A DNA stretch of 64,000 nucleotides from Massilimicrobiota sp. An134 (GCF_002160815.1 NZ_NFLH01000002.1:62001-126000), one strand, 5' to 3'; counted from the first letter of the stretch, positions 9,217 through 17,116 are shown. Notes: a model not told the origin generated them from the letters alone. Made by a program: numbers and translations.

Positions 9217-9939
9217 ATGAGTATTGATTTTGCAAAAGCATGGGAAATATTTGTTGAAAATATGTCTCTGTTCAGTTACGGTATTCAAATTACTTTATTA
9301 TATGCTGTTGTAGGAACTGTTTGTGGTTTTCTTATAGGGTTAGTTGTAGGTGGTATAAGAGCTATTGAAATCAATGATTATGATTCAACAGTCAGTCGTC
9401 TATTCAAACGCTTAGGAAAATGGATTACAGGTTTTTATATCTGGGTATTTAGAGGAACACCTATGATGGTACAGGCTATGTTTTTATATTATTTATTAAA
9501 GCCTGCTTTCAATTGGACTCCTTTAGTTGCTGGATTGTTTATTATCTCTATTAATACAGGAGCATATATGGCTGAAATCATTCGTGCAGGTATTCAATCT
9601 GTTGATGCAGGACAGAGTGAAGCTGCAAAGAGTTTAGGAATGACAACAAGTCAGACACTTATATCAGTGATTTTTCCACAAGCTATTAAAAATACATTTC
9701 CATCAATTGGGAACCAGTTGATTGTTAATATCAAAGACAGTTCTATGCTGAATGTTATTTCTGTAACAGAATTATATTTTCAGACGACATCTGTGGCAGG
9801 ATCAAATATGAAATATATTGAATGTTTCTTGGTTGCTGCAATCATTTATTTATTTTTAACAACGATCAGTACCTTTATTTTAAATTATATCGAAAAAAGA
9901 TTGAATTCTGAAAAACAAAGCAAGGACTTTTGCAGTTAG
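9217..9939 (+). CDS. Amino-acid ABC transporter permease (HisM family)
   Basis: 240-residue inner-membrane permease of a polar amino-acid ABC importer. It has about five transmembrane helices, the N-terminal family pattern ([20 protein letters not shown]), the FRGTPMMVQ segment, and the EAA loop ([22 protein letters not shown]) that docks on the ATPase. It starts three bases after the binding-protein stop, and the ATPase gene begins eight bases after its end, so the three genes form one operon under lysine-riboswitch control. Substrate is inferred as lysine. Confidence 0.94.
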   Translation: MSIDFAKAWEIFVENMSLFSYGIQITLLYAVVGTVCGFLIGLVVGGIRAIEINDYDSTVSRLFKRLGKWITGFYIWVFRGTPMMVQAMFLYYLLKPAFNWTPLVAGLFIISINTGAYMAEIIRAGIQSVDAGQSEAAKSLGMTTSQTLISVIFPQAIKNTFPSIGNQLIVNIKDSSMLNVISVTELYFQTTSVAGSNMKYIECFLVAAIIYLFLTTISTFILNYIEKRLNSEKQSKDFCS

Positions 9940-9947
9940 GAGATATT

Positions 9948-10691
9948 ATGGATACAATTATTCAAGTACAACATTTAAAAAAGAGATTTAAGCAATTAGA
10001 AGTTTTGCATGATATCAATTTTGATATACATAAAGGTGAAGTTGTGACAATTATTGGTTCAAGTGGAAGTGGAAAATCAACATTATTACGTTGTATTAAC
10101 TTATTAGAAAGATTAGATGATGGACATATTTTATATCATGACCAGGATATTTTAGATCATCACTTCAATGTGAATCAATATCGTTCTAAAGTTGGTATGG
10201 TGTTTCAGGGATTTAATCTATTCAACAATTTAACAGTATTAGAAAACTGTATGATTGGACAAATCAAGGTTTTAAAAAGAAATAAAGAAGAAGCAAAACA
10301 AATGGCTTTCAAATATTTAGAAAAAGTGGGTATGAGTGCTTTTGCAAATAAAAGCAGTGTACAATTATCAGGTGGGCAAAAACAAAGGGTTGCTATCGCA
10401 AGAGCGTTATGTATGAGTCCTGAAGTTTTGCTTTTTGATGAACCAACAAGTGCATTGGATCCAGAAATGGTTGGCGATGTTTTGAATATTATGAAAGAAC
10501 TCGCTGATGAAGGTTTGACAATGATTGTTGTCACTCATGAAATGGAATTTGCGAAAGATGTATCAACACGTGTTGTTTTCATGGATCAGGGTGTGATTGC
10601 AGAAGAAGGGACACCTGAACAAATCTTCGAACATCCTCAAGAAGAACGTACACGAACATTTTTAAAACGTTATTTAAAAGCAAATGGATAA
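9948..10691 (+). CDS. Amino-acid ABC transporter ATP-binding protein
   Basis: 247-residue ATPase subunit of the importer. Walker A is GSSGSGKST (about residues 36-44), the Q-loop is VFQGFNLF, the signature is [15 protein letters not shown], Walker B is [13 protein letters not shown], and the switch His is in VTHEM. I chose the ATG at 9948 because TTAGGAG lies just upstream. An upstream in-frame TTG at 9930 would overlap the permease and lacks a ribosome site. The family length of about 240-250 residues agrees. A terminator hairpin overlaps the stop codon and closes the operon. Confidence 0.95.
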   Translation: MDTIIQVQHLKKRFKQLEVLHDINFDIHKGEVVTIIGSSGSGKSTLLRCINLLERLDDGHILYHDQDILDHHFNVNQYRSKVGMVFQGFNLFNNLTVLENCMIGQIKVLKRNKEEAKQMAFKYLEKVGMSAFANKSSVQLSGGQKQRVAIARALCMSPEVLLFDEPTSALDPEMVGDVLNIMKELADEGLTMIVVTHEMEFAKDVSTRVVFMDQGVIAEEGTPEQIFEHPQEERTRTFLKRYLKANG

Positions 10692-10715
10692 AGTATCAGA
10701 AATGATACTTTTTTT
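10691..10715 (+). terminator. Terminator after the lysine ABC operon
   Basis: AAGTATC (10691-10697) and GATACTT (10704-10710) form a 7-bp stem with a 6-base loop followed by a T run. It overlaps the last base of the ATPase stop codon. Confidence 0.85.
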
Positions 10716-10716
10716 G

Positions 10717-10747
10717 TTGACATTGACCTAAGGGGATAGTTTATGAT
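10717..10747 (+). promoter_or_regulatory. MerR-type promoter with 19-bp spacer and dyad
   Basis: -35 TTGACA (10717-10722) and -10 TATGAT (10742-10747) are separated by 19 bp, the overlong spacing typical of MerR-activated promoters. The spacer holds the symmetric element CCTAAGG (10727-10733). The only gene downstream is the MerR-family gene itself, so autoregulation is the simplest reading. Confidence 0.7.
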
Positions 10748-10770
10748 GAAAATGGGAGATGAAATGAGAT

Positions 10771-11643
10771 ATGAAAATACAGGAAGTTTGCAGTCAATGT
10801 CATGTGACAAAAAAAGCCATTTATTATTATGAAAAACAACAGTTACTTCATGTTTATAAAAATCAAAATGGATATCGTGAGTTCAGTGACGAAGATGTTC
10901 AAAGATTAAAAGAAATTATGATGTATCGTAGCTGGTCTATCTCTATTGCAGATATTCGCTGTTTATTGGATTTAGATGCTAATCAGAAAAAAGAATATCT
11001 TCAACAGATTTATGCACAAAGACAAAAAGAACTTTCTTATCAACAAGAAAGTTTAAAACAGTTATATCATTTTATTGAAAGTGACAACATAGAAGATTCT
11101 TTTTCATTGGATGATATATATCAAATCATGTCTGACAATATTCCTCAGCCATTCTTTGATATGTTCTATGAGCATTTTCTACCTTATCTTCATATTCATA
11201 TTCGTACACAAAAACAACAGAATGCTTATGATCGTATGATTGATTTTTGGGATCATTTTCATATCAAAATTCCATGGACGTATCGCTTTTTGATGTGGAT
11301 TTCTAAAACAAATCAAAAGCAGCTCAAACAAGTATGGCATGATGTCAATGTATATAAAAATCAATTGATGAATCAAGAAGATGCATATGAATCTATTAAG
11401 CAAATGGTTATCAAAAACTATGAGTTACAACAAAAATGGTGGTATCGTATACTGAGTTATCCAAATCGTCAGATGAAGATCAGATTAAGAGATAGTGGGT
11501 ATTATGATATTTTGATACCAGCCATGTGTGAACTATCAGATGAGTATCATCAATATTATCAACAACTCATGGATTTCAATCAAAGAGTTTGTCAGGAACT
11601 TCATCTTTATTATGATTCCAAGTTTCGGTTAATAAAAAAATAA
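10771..11643 (+). CDS. MerR-family transcriptional regulator with large C-terminal domain
   Basis: 290-residue regulator. The N-terminal 70 residues form a MerR winged helix (KIQEVCSQCHVTKKAIYYYE, then NGYREFSDEDVQRLKEI). A helical dimerisation linker of about residues 75-110 follows, then an unassigned C-terminal domain of about 170 residues rich in His, Tyr and Gln that presumably binds an effector. It has no metal-binding cysteine motif of the classical metal sensors. It is preceded by its own promoter with 19-bp spacing and overlaps a bidirectional terminator at its end. No neighbouring target gene is evident; the effector is unknown. Confidence 0.85.
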   Translation: MKIQEVCSQCHVTKKAIYYYEKQQLLHVYKNQNGYREFSDEDVQRLKEIMMYRSWSISIADIRCLLDLDANQKKEYLQQIYAQRQKELSYQQESLKQLYHFIESDNIEDSFSLDDIYQIMSDNIPQPFFDMFYEHFLPYLHIHIRTQKQQNAYDRMIDFWDHFHIKIPWTYRFLMWISKTNQKQLKQVWHDVNVYKNQLMNQEDAYESIKQMVIKNYELQQKWWYRILSYPNRQMKIRLRDSGYYDILIPAMCELSDEYHQYYQQLMDFNQRVCQELHLYYDSKFRLIKK

Positions 11644-11664
11644 AGCCGAAACTTTATTTTTTTA
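11620..11664. terminator. Bidirectional terminator between convergent genes
   Basis: AAGTTTCGG (11620-11628) and CCGAAACTT (11646-11654) form a perfect 9-bp stem, with a T-rich tract after it on the + strand and an A-rich loop serving the other direction. It overlaps the 3' ends of both the MerR gene and the convergent P-II-like gene. Confidence 0.8.
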
Positions 11665-11992
11665 TAAGACCATCTGCAAATGTAAGAGGTAATCCAAAAA
11701 CAATACCTGTATTTGGATTATCAATGCCACCAACTGATTCATCAACTGTTTTTCTGACTAAGTCTACCTGACCATCTTCTACGATAAAAAAGATAGTGCG
11801 ACTTTCAGGACGGGGATTTTCTAAGAACAAACGTAATGATCCTAAAAGATAGCTTTCATCAGAATCATCTATTGTCTTTATCATACCAGTAGATTCAATG
11901 ATTGTTCCACCACGTACCCCGGCTCTTTTTAAGTTTGCAAGCAAATCATCTAAACAGTCAAGTTTATTTAAAACAACGACAATAACTTGCAT
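11654..11992 (-). CDS. Small P-II-superfamily-like protein
   Basis: 112-residue cytosolic protein beginning MQVIVVVLNKLDCLDDLL, with alternating strands and helices compatible with a P-II-like ferredoxin fold (AGVRGGTIIESTGM, then the strand RTIFFIVEDGQVDLV). I chose the ATG at 11992 over an upstream GTG at 12004 because AGGTGG is spaced 8 bases from it. It lacks the canonical P-II T-loop uridylylation Tyr region and is not PstA/DarA by motif. Its role and ligand are unknown. It is convergent with the MerR gene and divergent from an aminotransferase gene, so the two divergent genes share an 87-base promoter region. Confidence 0.6.
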   Translation of the reverse strand: MQVIVVVLNKLDCLDDLLANLKRAGVRGGTIIESTGMIKTIDDSDESYLLGSLRLFLENPRPESRTIFFIVEDGQVDLVRKTVDESVGGIDNPNTGIVFGLPLTFADGLIKK

Positions 11993-12091
11993 TTCTATCA
12001 CCACCTATCTCTATTATATCGCTAGTTGAGATAAATATCTAGTTATTCTCATGAAATTGGTTTATAATAAACAATAAGATAAGGGGGTTTT

Positions 12092-13294
12092 ATGATGGAA
12101 TATCAATTTGCAAAACGTATGTCAAATGTAAAGGCATCTGCAATTAGAGAAATATTAAAGGCAACATCTGATCCAAAGATGATTAGTTTTGCTGGAGGAA
12201 ATCCATCAGCGGAAGCATTTCCAGTTAAAGAAATTGAAAAAATATCTGCAGATATATTGACTAATGAGCCTATTAGTGTTTTACAGTATGGAATTACTGA
12301 AGGAGATCAGGAATTGATTCAGGCAGCGACACACTTTTTTAATCGTCATGAACAGGTTATGAAAGCTGATGATCAAATGATAATTACTTCTGGATCACAA
12401 CAGATTATGGAATTTGTGGCTAAAATATTATGTAATGAAGGTGACGTTGTGATTTGTGAAAATCCTAGTTTTTTAGGAGCTTTAAATGCATTTAAATCAT
12501 TAGGTGCTGTTTTAAGAGGTATTGAATATAAAAATGGACAATTAGATTTAGAGGCCTTAAAACAGGCTTTACAAATGGAGCCAAAACCAAAATTTATGTA
12601 TCTGATACCTAATTTTCAAAATCCAACAGGAATGACAATGTCATTGGAAGTCAGAAAAGAAATTTTAAAATTAGCTAAAGACAATGGTGTTCTTATTTTA
12701 GAAGATAATCCTTATGGTGATTTAAGATTTGAAGGTGAAGCTATTCCTTCTATAAAATCATTGGATGAAGATGGATTGGTTATTTATGCAGCAAGTCTTT
12801 CTAAAATTATTGCGCCTGGAATGCGTGTGGCTTGTTGTATAGCACCAAAAGCGATTATTCAAAAAATGACAGTTGCCAAACAGGCCAGTGATGTTCATTC
12901 TAATCTTTGGGCTCAAAAAGTTATGGCACGATATCTTCAAAATTATGATATGGATGCACATATTGAACGTATTCGAATGATTTATAAACAAAAATGTCAC
13001 TTAATGCTTGATGAAATGAAAAAACATTTTCATCCGGATGTTCAATATACAATACCAACAGGTGGAATGTTTATCTGGGTGACATTGCCTGAAAGTGTTG
13101 ATATGTTGACATTTGTGAAAAAAGCTTTGGAAAAGAATGTGGCAGTTGTACCAGGAAATGCATTCTTAGATGATGATACGAAAGAATGTCATAGTTTTAG
13201 AATGAATTATTCAACACCAACCAATGAAAAAATCAAAGAAGGAGTGAAGATTTTAGGTGAAATAACATATGAAATGTTATCTATTTCGTCATAA
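12092..13294 (+). CDS. PLP-dependent class I/II aminotransferase (ARO8/LysN-like)
   Basis: 400-residue fold-type I aminotransferase related to 2-aminoadipate/aromatic aminotransferases (the ARO8 and MocR C-terminal family). Visible are the ISFAGGNPSAEAFP N-terminal block, NPTG at about 177-180, Asp205 in EDNPYGD, and the PLP-binding lysine in SLSKIIAPGMRV (about K238) with the family Arg just after. A GGGGG ribosome site precedes ATG-ATG at 12092/12095, so the start is ambiguous by one codon. TATAAT at 12063-12068 is a likely -10. Substrate is not determinable. It stands alone, upstream of a tautomerase gene that may be co-transcribed. Confidence 0.88.
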   Translation: MMEYQFAKRMSNVKASAIREILKATSDPKMISFAGGNPSAEAFPVKEIEKISADILTNEPISVLQYGITEGDQELIQAATHFFNRHEQVMKADDQMIITSGSQQIMEFVAKILCNEGDVVICENPSFLGALNAFKSLGAVLRGIEYKNGQLDLEALKQALQMEPKPKFMYLIPNFQNPTGMTMSLEVRKEILKLAKDNGVLILEDNPYGDLRFEGEAIPSIKSLDEDGLVIYAASLSKIIAPGMRVACCIAPKAIIQKMTVAKQASDVHSNLWAQKVMARYLQNYDMDAHIERIRMIYKQKCHLMLDEMKKHFHPDVQYTIPTGGMFIWVTLPESVDMLTFVKKALEKNVAVVPGNAFLDDDTKECHSFRMNYSTPTNEKIKEGVKILGEITYEMLSISS

Positions 13295-13341
13295 TTTTTA
13301 AAGCTGTTTATATATAATGGATAAATGGGAGGAAAAATAGT

Positions 13342-13683
13342 ATGCCGTATATAACATTTACAACAACAAAAACATTAACATTAAATCAAGAAAAAGCATT
13401 AAAAGAAAGTGCTGGTCAATTAATTTCTATTTTACCTAATAAAAAAGAAGAAAACTTAATGATTCATATTGAAGATAATCAAGTCATGTATTTTAGAGGA
13501 CAGGAAATGGAATGTATGAAAATATCTTGTCAGCTTTTTCATACAACAGATTATCAATATAAAAAAGAGTTTGCTGAAAAACTGTTGAAAGAAGTTGAAC
13601 GTATTACCAAAATACCTGTAGAACAACAATATCTTTCTATTGAAGAATTTGAAAATTGGGGTAAAAATGGAGAATATTTATAG
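13342..13683 (+). CDS. MIF/phenylpyruvate-tautomerase-like protein
   Basis: 113-residue protein with the catalytic Pro directly after the initiator Met (MPYITFTTTK), as in the macrophage migration inhibitory factor/D-dopachrome tautomerase family. The pattern NLMIHIEDNQVMYFRG and the C-terminal FENWGKNGEYL also fit. Length matches the about 115 residues of MIF-type trimers. It follows the aminotransferase by 47 bases on the same strand and is closed by a strong terminator. An aminotransferase next to a keto-enol tautomerase suggests joint handling of an aromatic 2-oxo acid; that link is inference. Confidence 0.8.
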   Translation: MPYITFTTTKTLTLNQEKALKESAGQLISILPNKKEENLMIHIEDNQVMYFRGQEMECMKISCQLFHTTDYQYKKEFAEKLLKEVERITKIPVEQQYLSIEEFENWGKNGEYL

Positions 13684-13710
13684 AAGTCAAAATGACTTCT
13701 ATTTTTTTTT
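13680..13710 (+). terminator. Terminator after the tautomerase gene
   Basis: ATAGAAGTCA and TGACTTCTAT form a perfect 10-bp stem with a 3-base loop, followed by nine T. It overlaps the stop codon. Confidence 0.92.
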
Positions 13711-13719
13711 AAAAAAGAC

Positions 13720-13748
13720 TTGCATTACATGAAATGATATGATAATAT
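13720..13748 (+). promoter_or_regulatory. Promoter of the tRNA operon
   Basis: TTGCAT (13720-13725), 17-bp spacer, TAATAT (13743-13748). It lies 18 bases before the first tRNA and directly after the previous terminator. Confidence 0.75.
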
Positions 13749-13766
13749 ATTTAGGCAATCGAAAAT

Positions 13767-13842
13767 GCTTGAATAGCTCAGTTGGTAGAGCAATCGGCTG
13801 TTAACCGATCGGTCGTAGGTTCGAGTCCTACTTCAAGCGCCA
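13767..13842 (+). tRNA. tRNA-Asn (GTT)
   Basis: Cloverleaf with acceptor GCTTGAA/TTCAAGC, T8 A9, anticodon loop CTGTTAA (anticodon GTT), discriminator G and encoded CCA. Confidence 0.97.
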
Positions 13843-13849
13843 TTTTTGT

Positions 13850-13925
13850 GGCCTGTTGGAGAAACGGTTAACTCACATGCCTTTCACGCATGCATTCACG
13901 GGTTCGAATCCCGTACAGGTCACCA
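13850..13925 (+). tRNA. tRNA-Glu (TTC)
   Basis: Acceptor GGCCTGT/ACAGGTC, anticodon stem CATGC/GCATG with loop CTTTCAC (anticodon TTC), T-arm GGGTTCGAATCCC, encoded CCA. Confidence 0.96.
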
Positions 13926-13928
13926 TAT

Positions 13929-14004
13929 GGAGGTTTAGCTCAGTTGGGAGAGCATCTGCCTTACAAGCAGAGGGTCAGCGGTTCGAGCCCGTTAACCTCC
14001 ACCA
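13929..14004 (+). tRNA. tRNA-Val (TAC)
   Basis: Acceptor GGAGGTT/AACCTCC, anticodon stem TCTGC/GCAGA with loop CTTACAA (anticodon TAC), encoded CCA. Confidence 0.97.
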
Positions 14005-14013
14005 TTTTTTTAT

Positions 14014-14089
<76 letters not shown>

Positions 14090-14096
14090 TGTTTTT

Positions 14097-14172
14097 GACC
14101 CGCTAGCTCAGTAGGTAGAGCATCTGACTTTTAATCAGAGGGTCAGGCGTTCGAGTCGCCTGCGGGTCACCA
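14097..14172 (+). tRNA. tRNA-Lys (TTT)
   Basis: Acceptor GACCCGC/GCGGGTC, anticodon stem TCTGA/TCAGA with loop CTTTTAA (anticodon TTT), encoded CCA. Confidence 0.97.
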
Positions 14173-14179
14173 TTTATAT

Positions 14180-14262
14180 GCGGATGTGGTGAAACTGGCA
14201 GACACGCTAGACTTAGGATCTAGTGCTTCGGCGTGCAGGTTCAAGTCCTGTCATCCGCACCA
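14180..14262 (+). tRNA. tRNA-Leu (TAG)
   Basis: Class II tRNA with a long variable arm (TGCTTCGGCG). Acceptor GCGGATG/CATCCGC, anticodon stem CTAGA/TCTAG with loop CTTAGGA (anticodon TAG), encoded CCA. Confidence 0.97.
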
Positions 14263-14267
14263 TACTC

Positions 14268-14341
14268 GCGGGTGTAGTTCAATGGTAGAACTTCAGCCTT
14301 CCAAGCTGACTACGTGGGTTCGATTCCCATCACCCGCTCCA
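14268..14341 (+). tRNA. tRNA-Gly (TCC), first copy
   Basis: Acceptor GCGGGTG/CACCCGC, anticodon stem TCAGC/GCTGA with loop CTTCCAA (anticodon TCC), discriminator T, encoded CCA. The sequence is identical to the tRNA-Gly on the opposite strand at 31883-31956. Confidence 0.97.
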
Positions 14342-14352
14342 TTGAAGTGATG

Positions 14353-14381
14353 ACTTACGATAAATTATCGTAAGTTTTTTT
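14353..14381 (+). terminator. Terminator of the tRNA operon
   Basis: ACTTACGATAA (14353-14363) and TTATCGTAAGT (14365-14375) form a long perfect stem followed by seven T. Confidence 0.9.
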
Positions 14382-14484
14382 CGTTTAATAGAAATTTGAT
14401 TTCTTTTGGACAATAAGTGTATAAAGCAAATGGAACAGAATCCAATGATTTATATATATTTTGATATATTTTTATAAAAGAATA

Positions 14485-14536
14485 TTGACATAGGGAGTAT
14501 GAGAGTATATATTTATATATGAAGAGATGTTCATAT
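14485..14536 (+). promoter_or_regulatory. Promoter and ArsR/SmtB-type operator
   Basis: TTGACA (14485-14490), 17-bp spacer, TATATT (14508-14513). Immediately downstream is a 20-bp dyad with 7-base arms ATATGAA...TTCATAT (14517-14536), the form of CzrA/SmtB-class operators, located over the transcription start. Repression by the ArsR protein encoded just downstream is the expected control. Confidence 0.8.
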
Positions 14537-14557
14537 GTTCAATGAAGGAGTGATGAT

Positions 14558-14917
14558 ATGACTATACAGATGGATGATCAAAATGATTTTTTAGCAGTTC
14601 ATGAAGATGTTGTCAAAAGGGTTAAAGAAAAACAGCCTGATGATGAATACTTATATGAATTGGCTGATTTATTTAAGGTATTTGGAGATACAACACGTAT
14701 TAAAATTTTATATGCTTTATTTGAAAGTGAATTATGTGTTGGAGATATCGCACAGATTTTGGGACTGAGTCAGTCTGCAGTCAGTCATCAGTTGAGAGTT
14801 TTAAAAGATAGTAAATTAATTAAATTTAGACGTGAAGGAAAGGTGATTTTCTATTCATTAGATGATGATCATGTCAGAACAATCATGTCAATGGGCATGG
14901 AACATGTTGAGGAATAA
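14558..14917 (+). CDS. ArsR/SmtB-family metal-sensing repressor
   Basis: 119-residue winged-helix repressor. The recognition helix region reads VGDIAQILGLSQSAVSHQLRVLKDSKLI and is followed by the wing RREGKVIFYSLDD. The C-terminal alpha-5 helix carries DDHVRTIMSMGMEHVEE, in which Asp, His, His and Glu fall at the spacing of the SmtB alpha-5 zinc site (D-x-H, eleven residues to H, three to E). I see no alpha-3 cysteine (CxC) site of CadC/ArsR type, so Zn/Co-type sensing is favoured. It heads an operon with an HMA protein and a P1B ATPase behind a matching operator. Confidence 0.92.
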   Translation: MTIQMDDQNDFLAVHEDVVKRVKEKQPDDEYLYELADLFKVFGDTTRIKILYALFESELCVGDIAQILGLSQSAVSHQLRVLKDSKLIKFRREGKVIFYSLDDDHVRTIMSMGMEHVEE

Positions 14918-14934
14918 GAAAGGGGAAGAGGAAT

Positions 14935-15153
14935 ATGAAAAAGACATATAAAGTTGATGTAGATTGTGCCAATTGTGCTGCTAAAATGGAGGAAGCAGTT
15001 AAAAAAACAAAAGGTGTTAAAGATGCGACTTTAAGCTTTATGACATTAAAGTTAAAAGTTGAATTTGAAGATGGTGTCAATGTTGATGAAGTCATGCAGG
15101 AAGCTTATAAGAATTGTAAAGTCGTAGAAGATGACTGTGAAATTTATTTATAG
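14935..15153 (+). CDS. Standalone heavy-metal-associated (HMA) domain protein
   Basis: 72-residue single HMA domain with the ferredoxin-like pattern and metal-binding DCANCAAKM (Cys11 and Cys14). The acidic C-terminus (EDDCEIYL) has an additional cysteine. It has a GGGGAAGAGG ribosome site and lies 17 bases after the ArsR gene. The P-type ATPase that follows has no HMA domain of its own, so this protein probably supplies that function in trans as a metallochaperone or delivery domain. It is CopZ-like in size, but the Asp before the first Cys is more typical of Zn/Cd domains (DCxxC) than of copper ones (MxCxxC). Confidence 0.88.
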   Translation: MKKTYKVDVDCANCAAKMEEAVKKTKGVKDATLSFMTLKLKVEFEDGVNVDEVMQEAYKNCKVVEDDCEIYL

Positions 15154-15183
15154 AATAAATTCCCTTAAAAAGGGATATTTATT
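15154..15183 (+). promoter_or_regulatory. Intercistronic stem-loop
   Basis: TCCCTT and AAGGGA form a 6-bp stem that can extend through AATAAA/TTTATT around a small internal loop. There is no U run, so it is more likely a processing or stability element than a terminator. Confidence 0.4.
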
Positions 15184-15235
15184 TAGATGATATATGAATG
15201 AGTGAGCATATATTAAAATGAATGGGAGTGTTATG

Positions 15236-17107
15236 ATGAATAAAAAACAAAAGAAAGTTCTTTATAGAATTCTGTTATCTTTAGGATTCATGATTGGAAT
15301 CATGATTTTAACTTCATATGTTTCTGTGAATTTATATGTAGAAGTGGTACTTTATCTAATACCTTATCTGATTATTGGGTATGATATTTTAAGAAAAGCT
15401 ATCAAAGGAATATTGAAAAGACAAGTCTTTGATGAAAACTTTTTGATGGCGGTTGCGACTGTAGGCGCTATGTGTTTAGGTGAATTCCGAGAAGGTGTCG
15501 CTGTCATGCTGTTTTATCAGATTGGCGAATTGTTTCAAAGTGTTGCAGTCGGTAAAAGTCGTCGTAATATTGCCGCATTAATGGATATTCGTCCCGATTA
15601 TGCTAATATGATGATAGATGGTAAGCTTCAAAAAGTTGATCCTGATGATGTTGAAATAGGTAGTGAAATCATTGTCAATCCTGGTGAAAAAGTACCTATT
15701 GATGGTATTATTGTTGAAGGGAATACAACATTTAATACGAGTGCTTTGACAGGGGAAAGTGTGCCAAGAGATGCGCATTGCGGCGATGAAGTCATCAGTG
15801 GTTTTATTAATATGACTGGTGAAATTAAAGTGAAAACAACAAAGGAATTTGGTGAATCAACAGTTTCTAAAATTCTTGATTTGGTAGAAAATTCAAGTAT
15901 GAAAAAATCTCGTTCAGAAAACTTTATCACAAAGTTTGCCAAATACTATACACCAGCAGTTTGTTATAGTGCATTGGCATTAGCGATTATTCCACCAGTT
16001 GTTTTGATGTTGATGGGGAAAGATGCCTCATGGGGTGATTGGATTATTCGTGCGTTAACATTCCTCGTTATCAGTTGTCCATGTGCTTTGGTTATTTCTA
16101 TACCACTCAGTTTCTTTGGTGGCATTGGTTGTGCTTCAACAAAAGGAATTTTGGTAAAGGGTTCTAATTATCTCGAAGCTCTTGCCAGTGCCAAATATAT
16201 TGTTTTTGACAAAACGGGAACACTGACAAAAGGGGTTTTTGAAGTAACGCATATTGATCCAACTGATAATTATGATCAACAACAGTTATTGTATTATGCG
16301 GCTCATGTGGAAATGGCTTCAAGTCATCCAATCAGTTTAAGTTTACAAAAGGCTTATGGACAATCATTGGATAGAGATGCTGTGCATAATATTGAAGAAA
16401 TTGCTGGACATGGTATTCGTGGAACTGTTCATGGACATGATGTTTATGCTGGTAATGAAAAACTGATGAATAAGATAGGTGTAGATATTACGGAAAAACA
16501 TCCTGAAGGAACAGTTGTGTATATGGCCATAGATAATCAATATGCAGGATGTATTGTGATTTCTGATGTGATTAAAGAAACCTCAAAAGCAGCGATTCAG
16601 TCTTTAAAATCACAAGGAATCAAAGAAACGATTATGTTAACGGGAGATACAAAACAGACTGCGACAAAGGTTGCTGAAGAGATTGGTATTGATCGTGTTT
16701 ATAGTGAACTTTTACCAGCTGATAAGGTTGAAAAAGTTGAAGAAATCCTACAAAACAAAGGTGAAAAAGAAAAAGTGGCTTTTGTTGGTGATGGTATTAA
16801 TGATGCGCCAGTTTTATCACGTGTTGATATTGGGATCGCGATGGGCGCTTTAGGTAGTGATGCAGCGATTGAAGCAGCTGATATTGTGTTGATGGATGAT
16901 GATCCGGCTAAGATTTCATTGGCTATGAAAATTTCATTAAAAACATTAAGAATTGTCAAAGAAAATATTGTGTTTGCTTTAGCTGTTAAATTTATCTGTT
17001 TAATTTTAGGTGCTTTTGGTATTGCTAATATGTGGCTCGCTATCTTTGCGGATGTTGGTGTGATGGTCATTGCTGTCATTAATGCGACGAGAGCTTTACG
17101 AATTTGA
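15236..17107 (+). CDS. P1B-type metal-transporting ATPase (Zn/Cd/Pb class)
   Basis: About 624-residue heavy-metal efflux ATPase. Motifs: TGES (about residue 172), the transmembrane metal site SCPCALVIS (CPC about 281-283), DKTGTLTKG with the phosphorylated Asp (about 325), the SSHPIS locus, and GDGINDAPVL. In the last helices a Lys in AVKFICL and an Asp in FADVGVM match the ZntA/CadA group, giving Zn2+/Cd2+/Pb2+ specificity by family rule. The usual N-terminal HMA domain is absent and is encoded separately just upstream. ATG at 15236 is preferred, being 7 bases after GGGAG; in-frame ATGs at 15218 and 15233 are alternatives. Confidence 0.92.
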   Translation: MNKKQKKVLYRILLSLGFMIGIMILTSYVSVNLYVEVVLYLIPYLIIGYDILRKAIKGILKRQVFDENFLMAVATVGAMCLGEFREGVAVMLFYQIGELFQSVAVGKSRRNIAALMDIRPDYANMMIDGKLQKVDPDDVEIGSEIIVNPGEKVPIDGIIVEGNTTFNTSALTGESVPRDAHCGDEVISGFINMTGEIKVKTTKEFGESTVSKILDLVENSSMKKSRSENFITKFAKYYTPAVCYSALALAIIPPVVLMLMGKDASWGDWIIRALTFLVISCPCALVISIPLSFFGGIGCASTKGILVKGSNYLEALASAKYIVFDKTGTLTKGVFEVTHIDPTDNYDQQQLLYYAAHVEMASSHPISLSLQKAYGQSLDRDAVHNIEEIAGHGIRGTVHGHDVYAGNEKLMNKIGVDITEKHPEGTVVYMAIDNQYAGCIVISDVIKETSKAAIQSLKSQGIKETIMLTGDTKQTATKVAEEIGIDRVYSELLPADKVEKVEEILQNKGEKEKVAFVGDGINDAPVLSRVDIGIAMGALGSDAAIEAADIVLMDDDPAKISLAMKISLKTLRIVKENIVFALAVKFICLILGAFGIANMWLAIFADVGVMVIAVINATRALRI

Positions 17108-17116
17108 TAAAAATGG

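Noticed and set aside
12022-12050. Direct repeat CTAGTT upstream of the aminotransferase
   Set aside because: Six-base repeats 17 bases apart are likely by chance in AT-rich DNA; no known operator type fits.
14935-15153. Calling the HMA protein a copper chaperone CopZ
   Set aside because: It has DCxxC, not MxCxxC, and is grouped with an SmtB-type Zn sensor and a ZntA-type ATPase; zinc/cadmium is the better reading.
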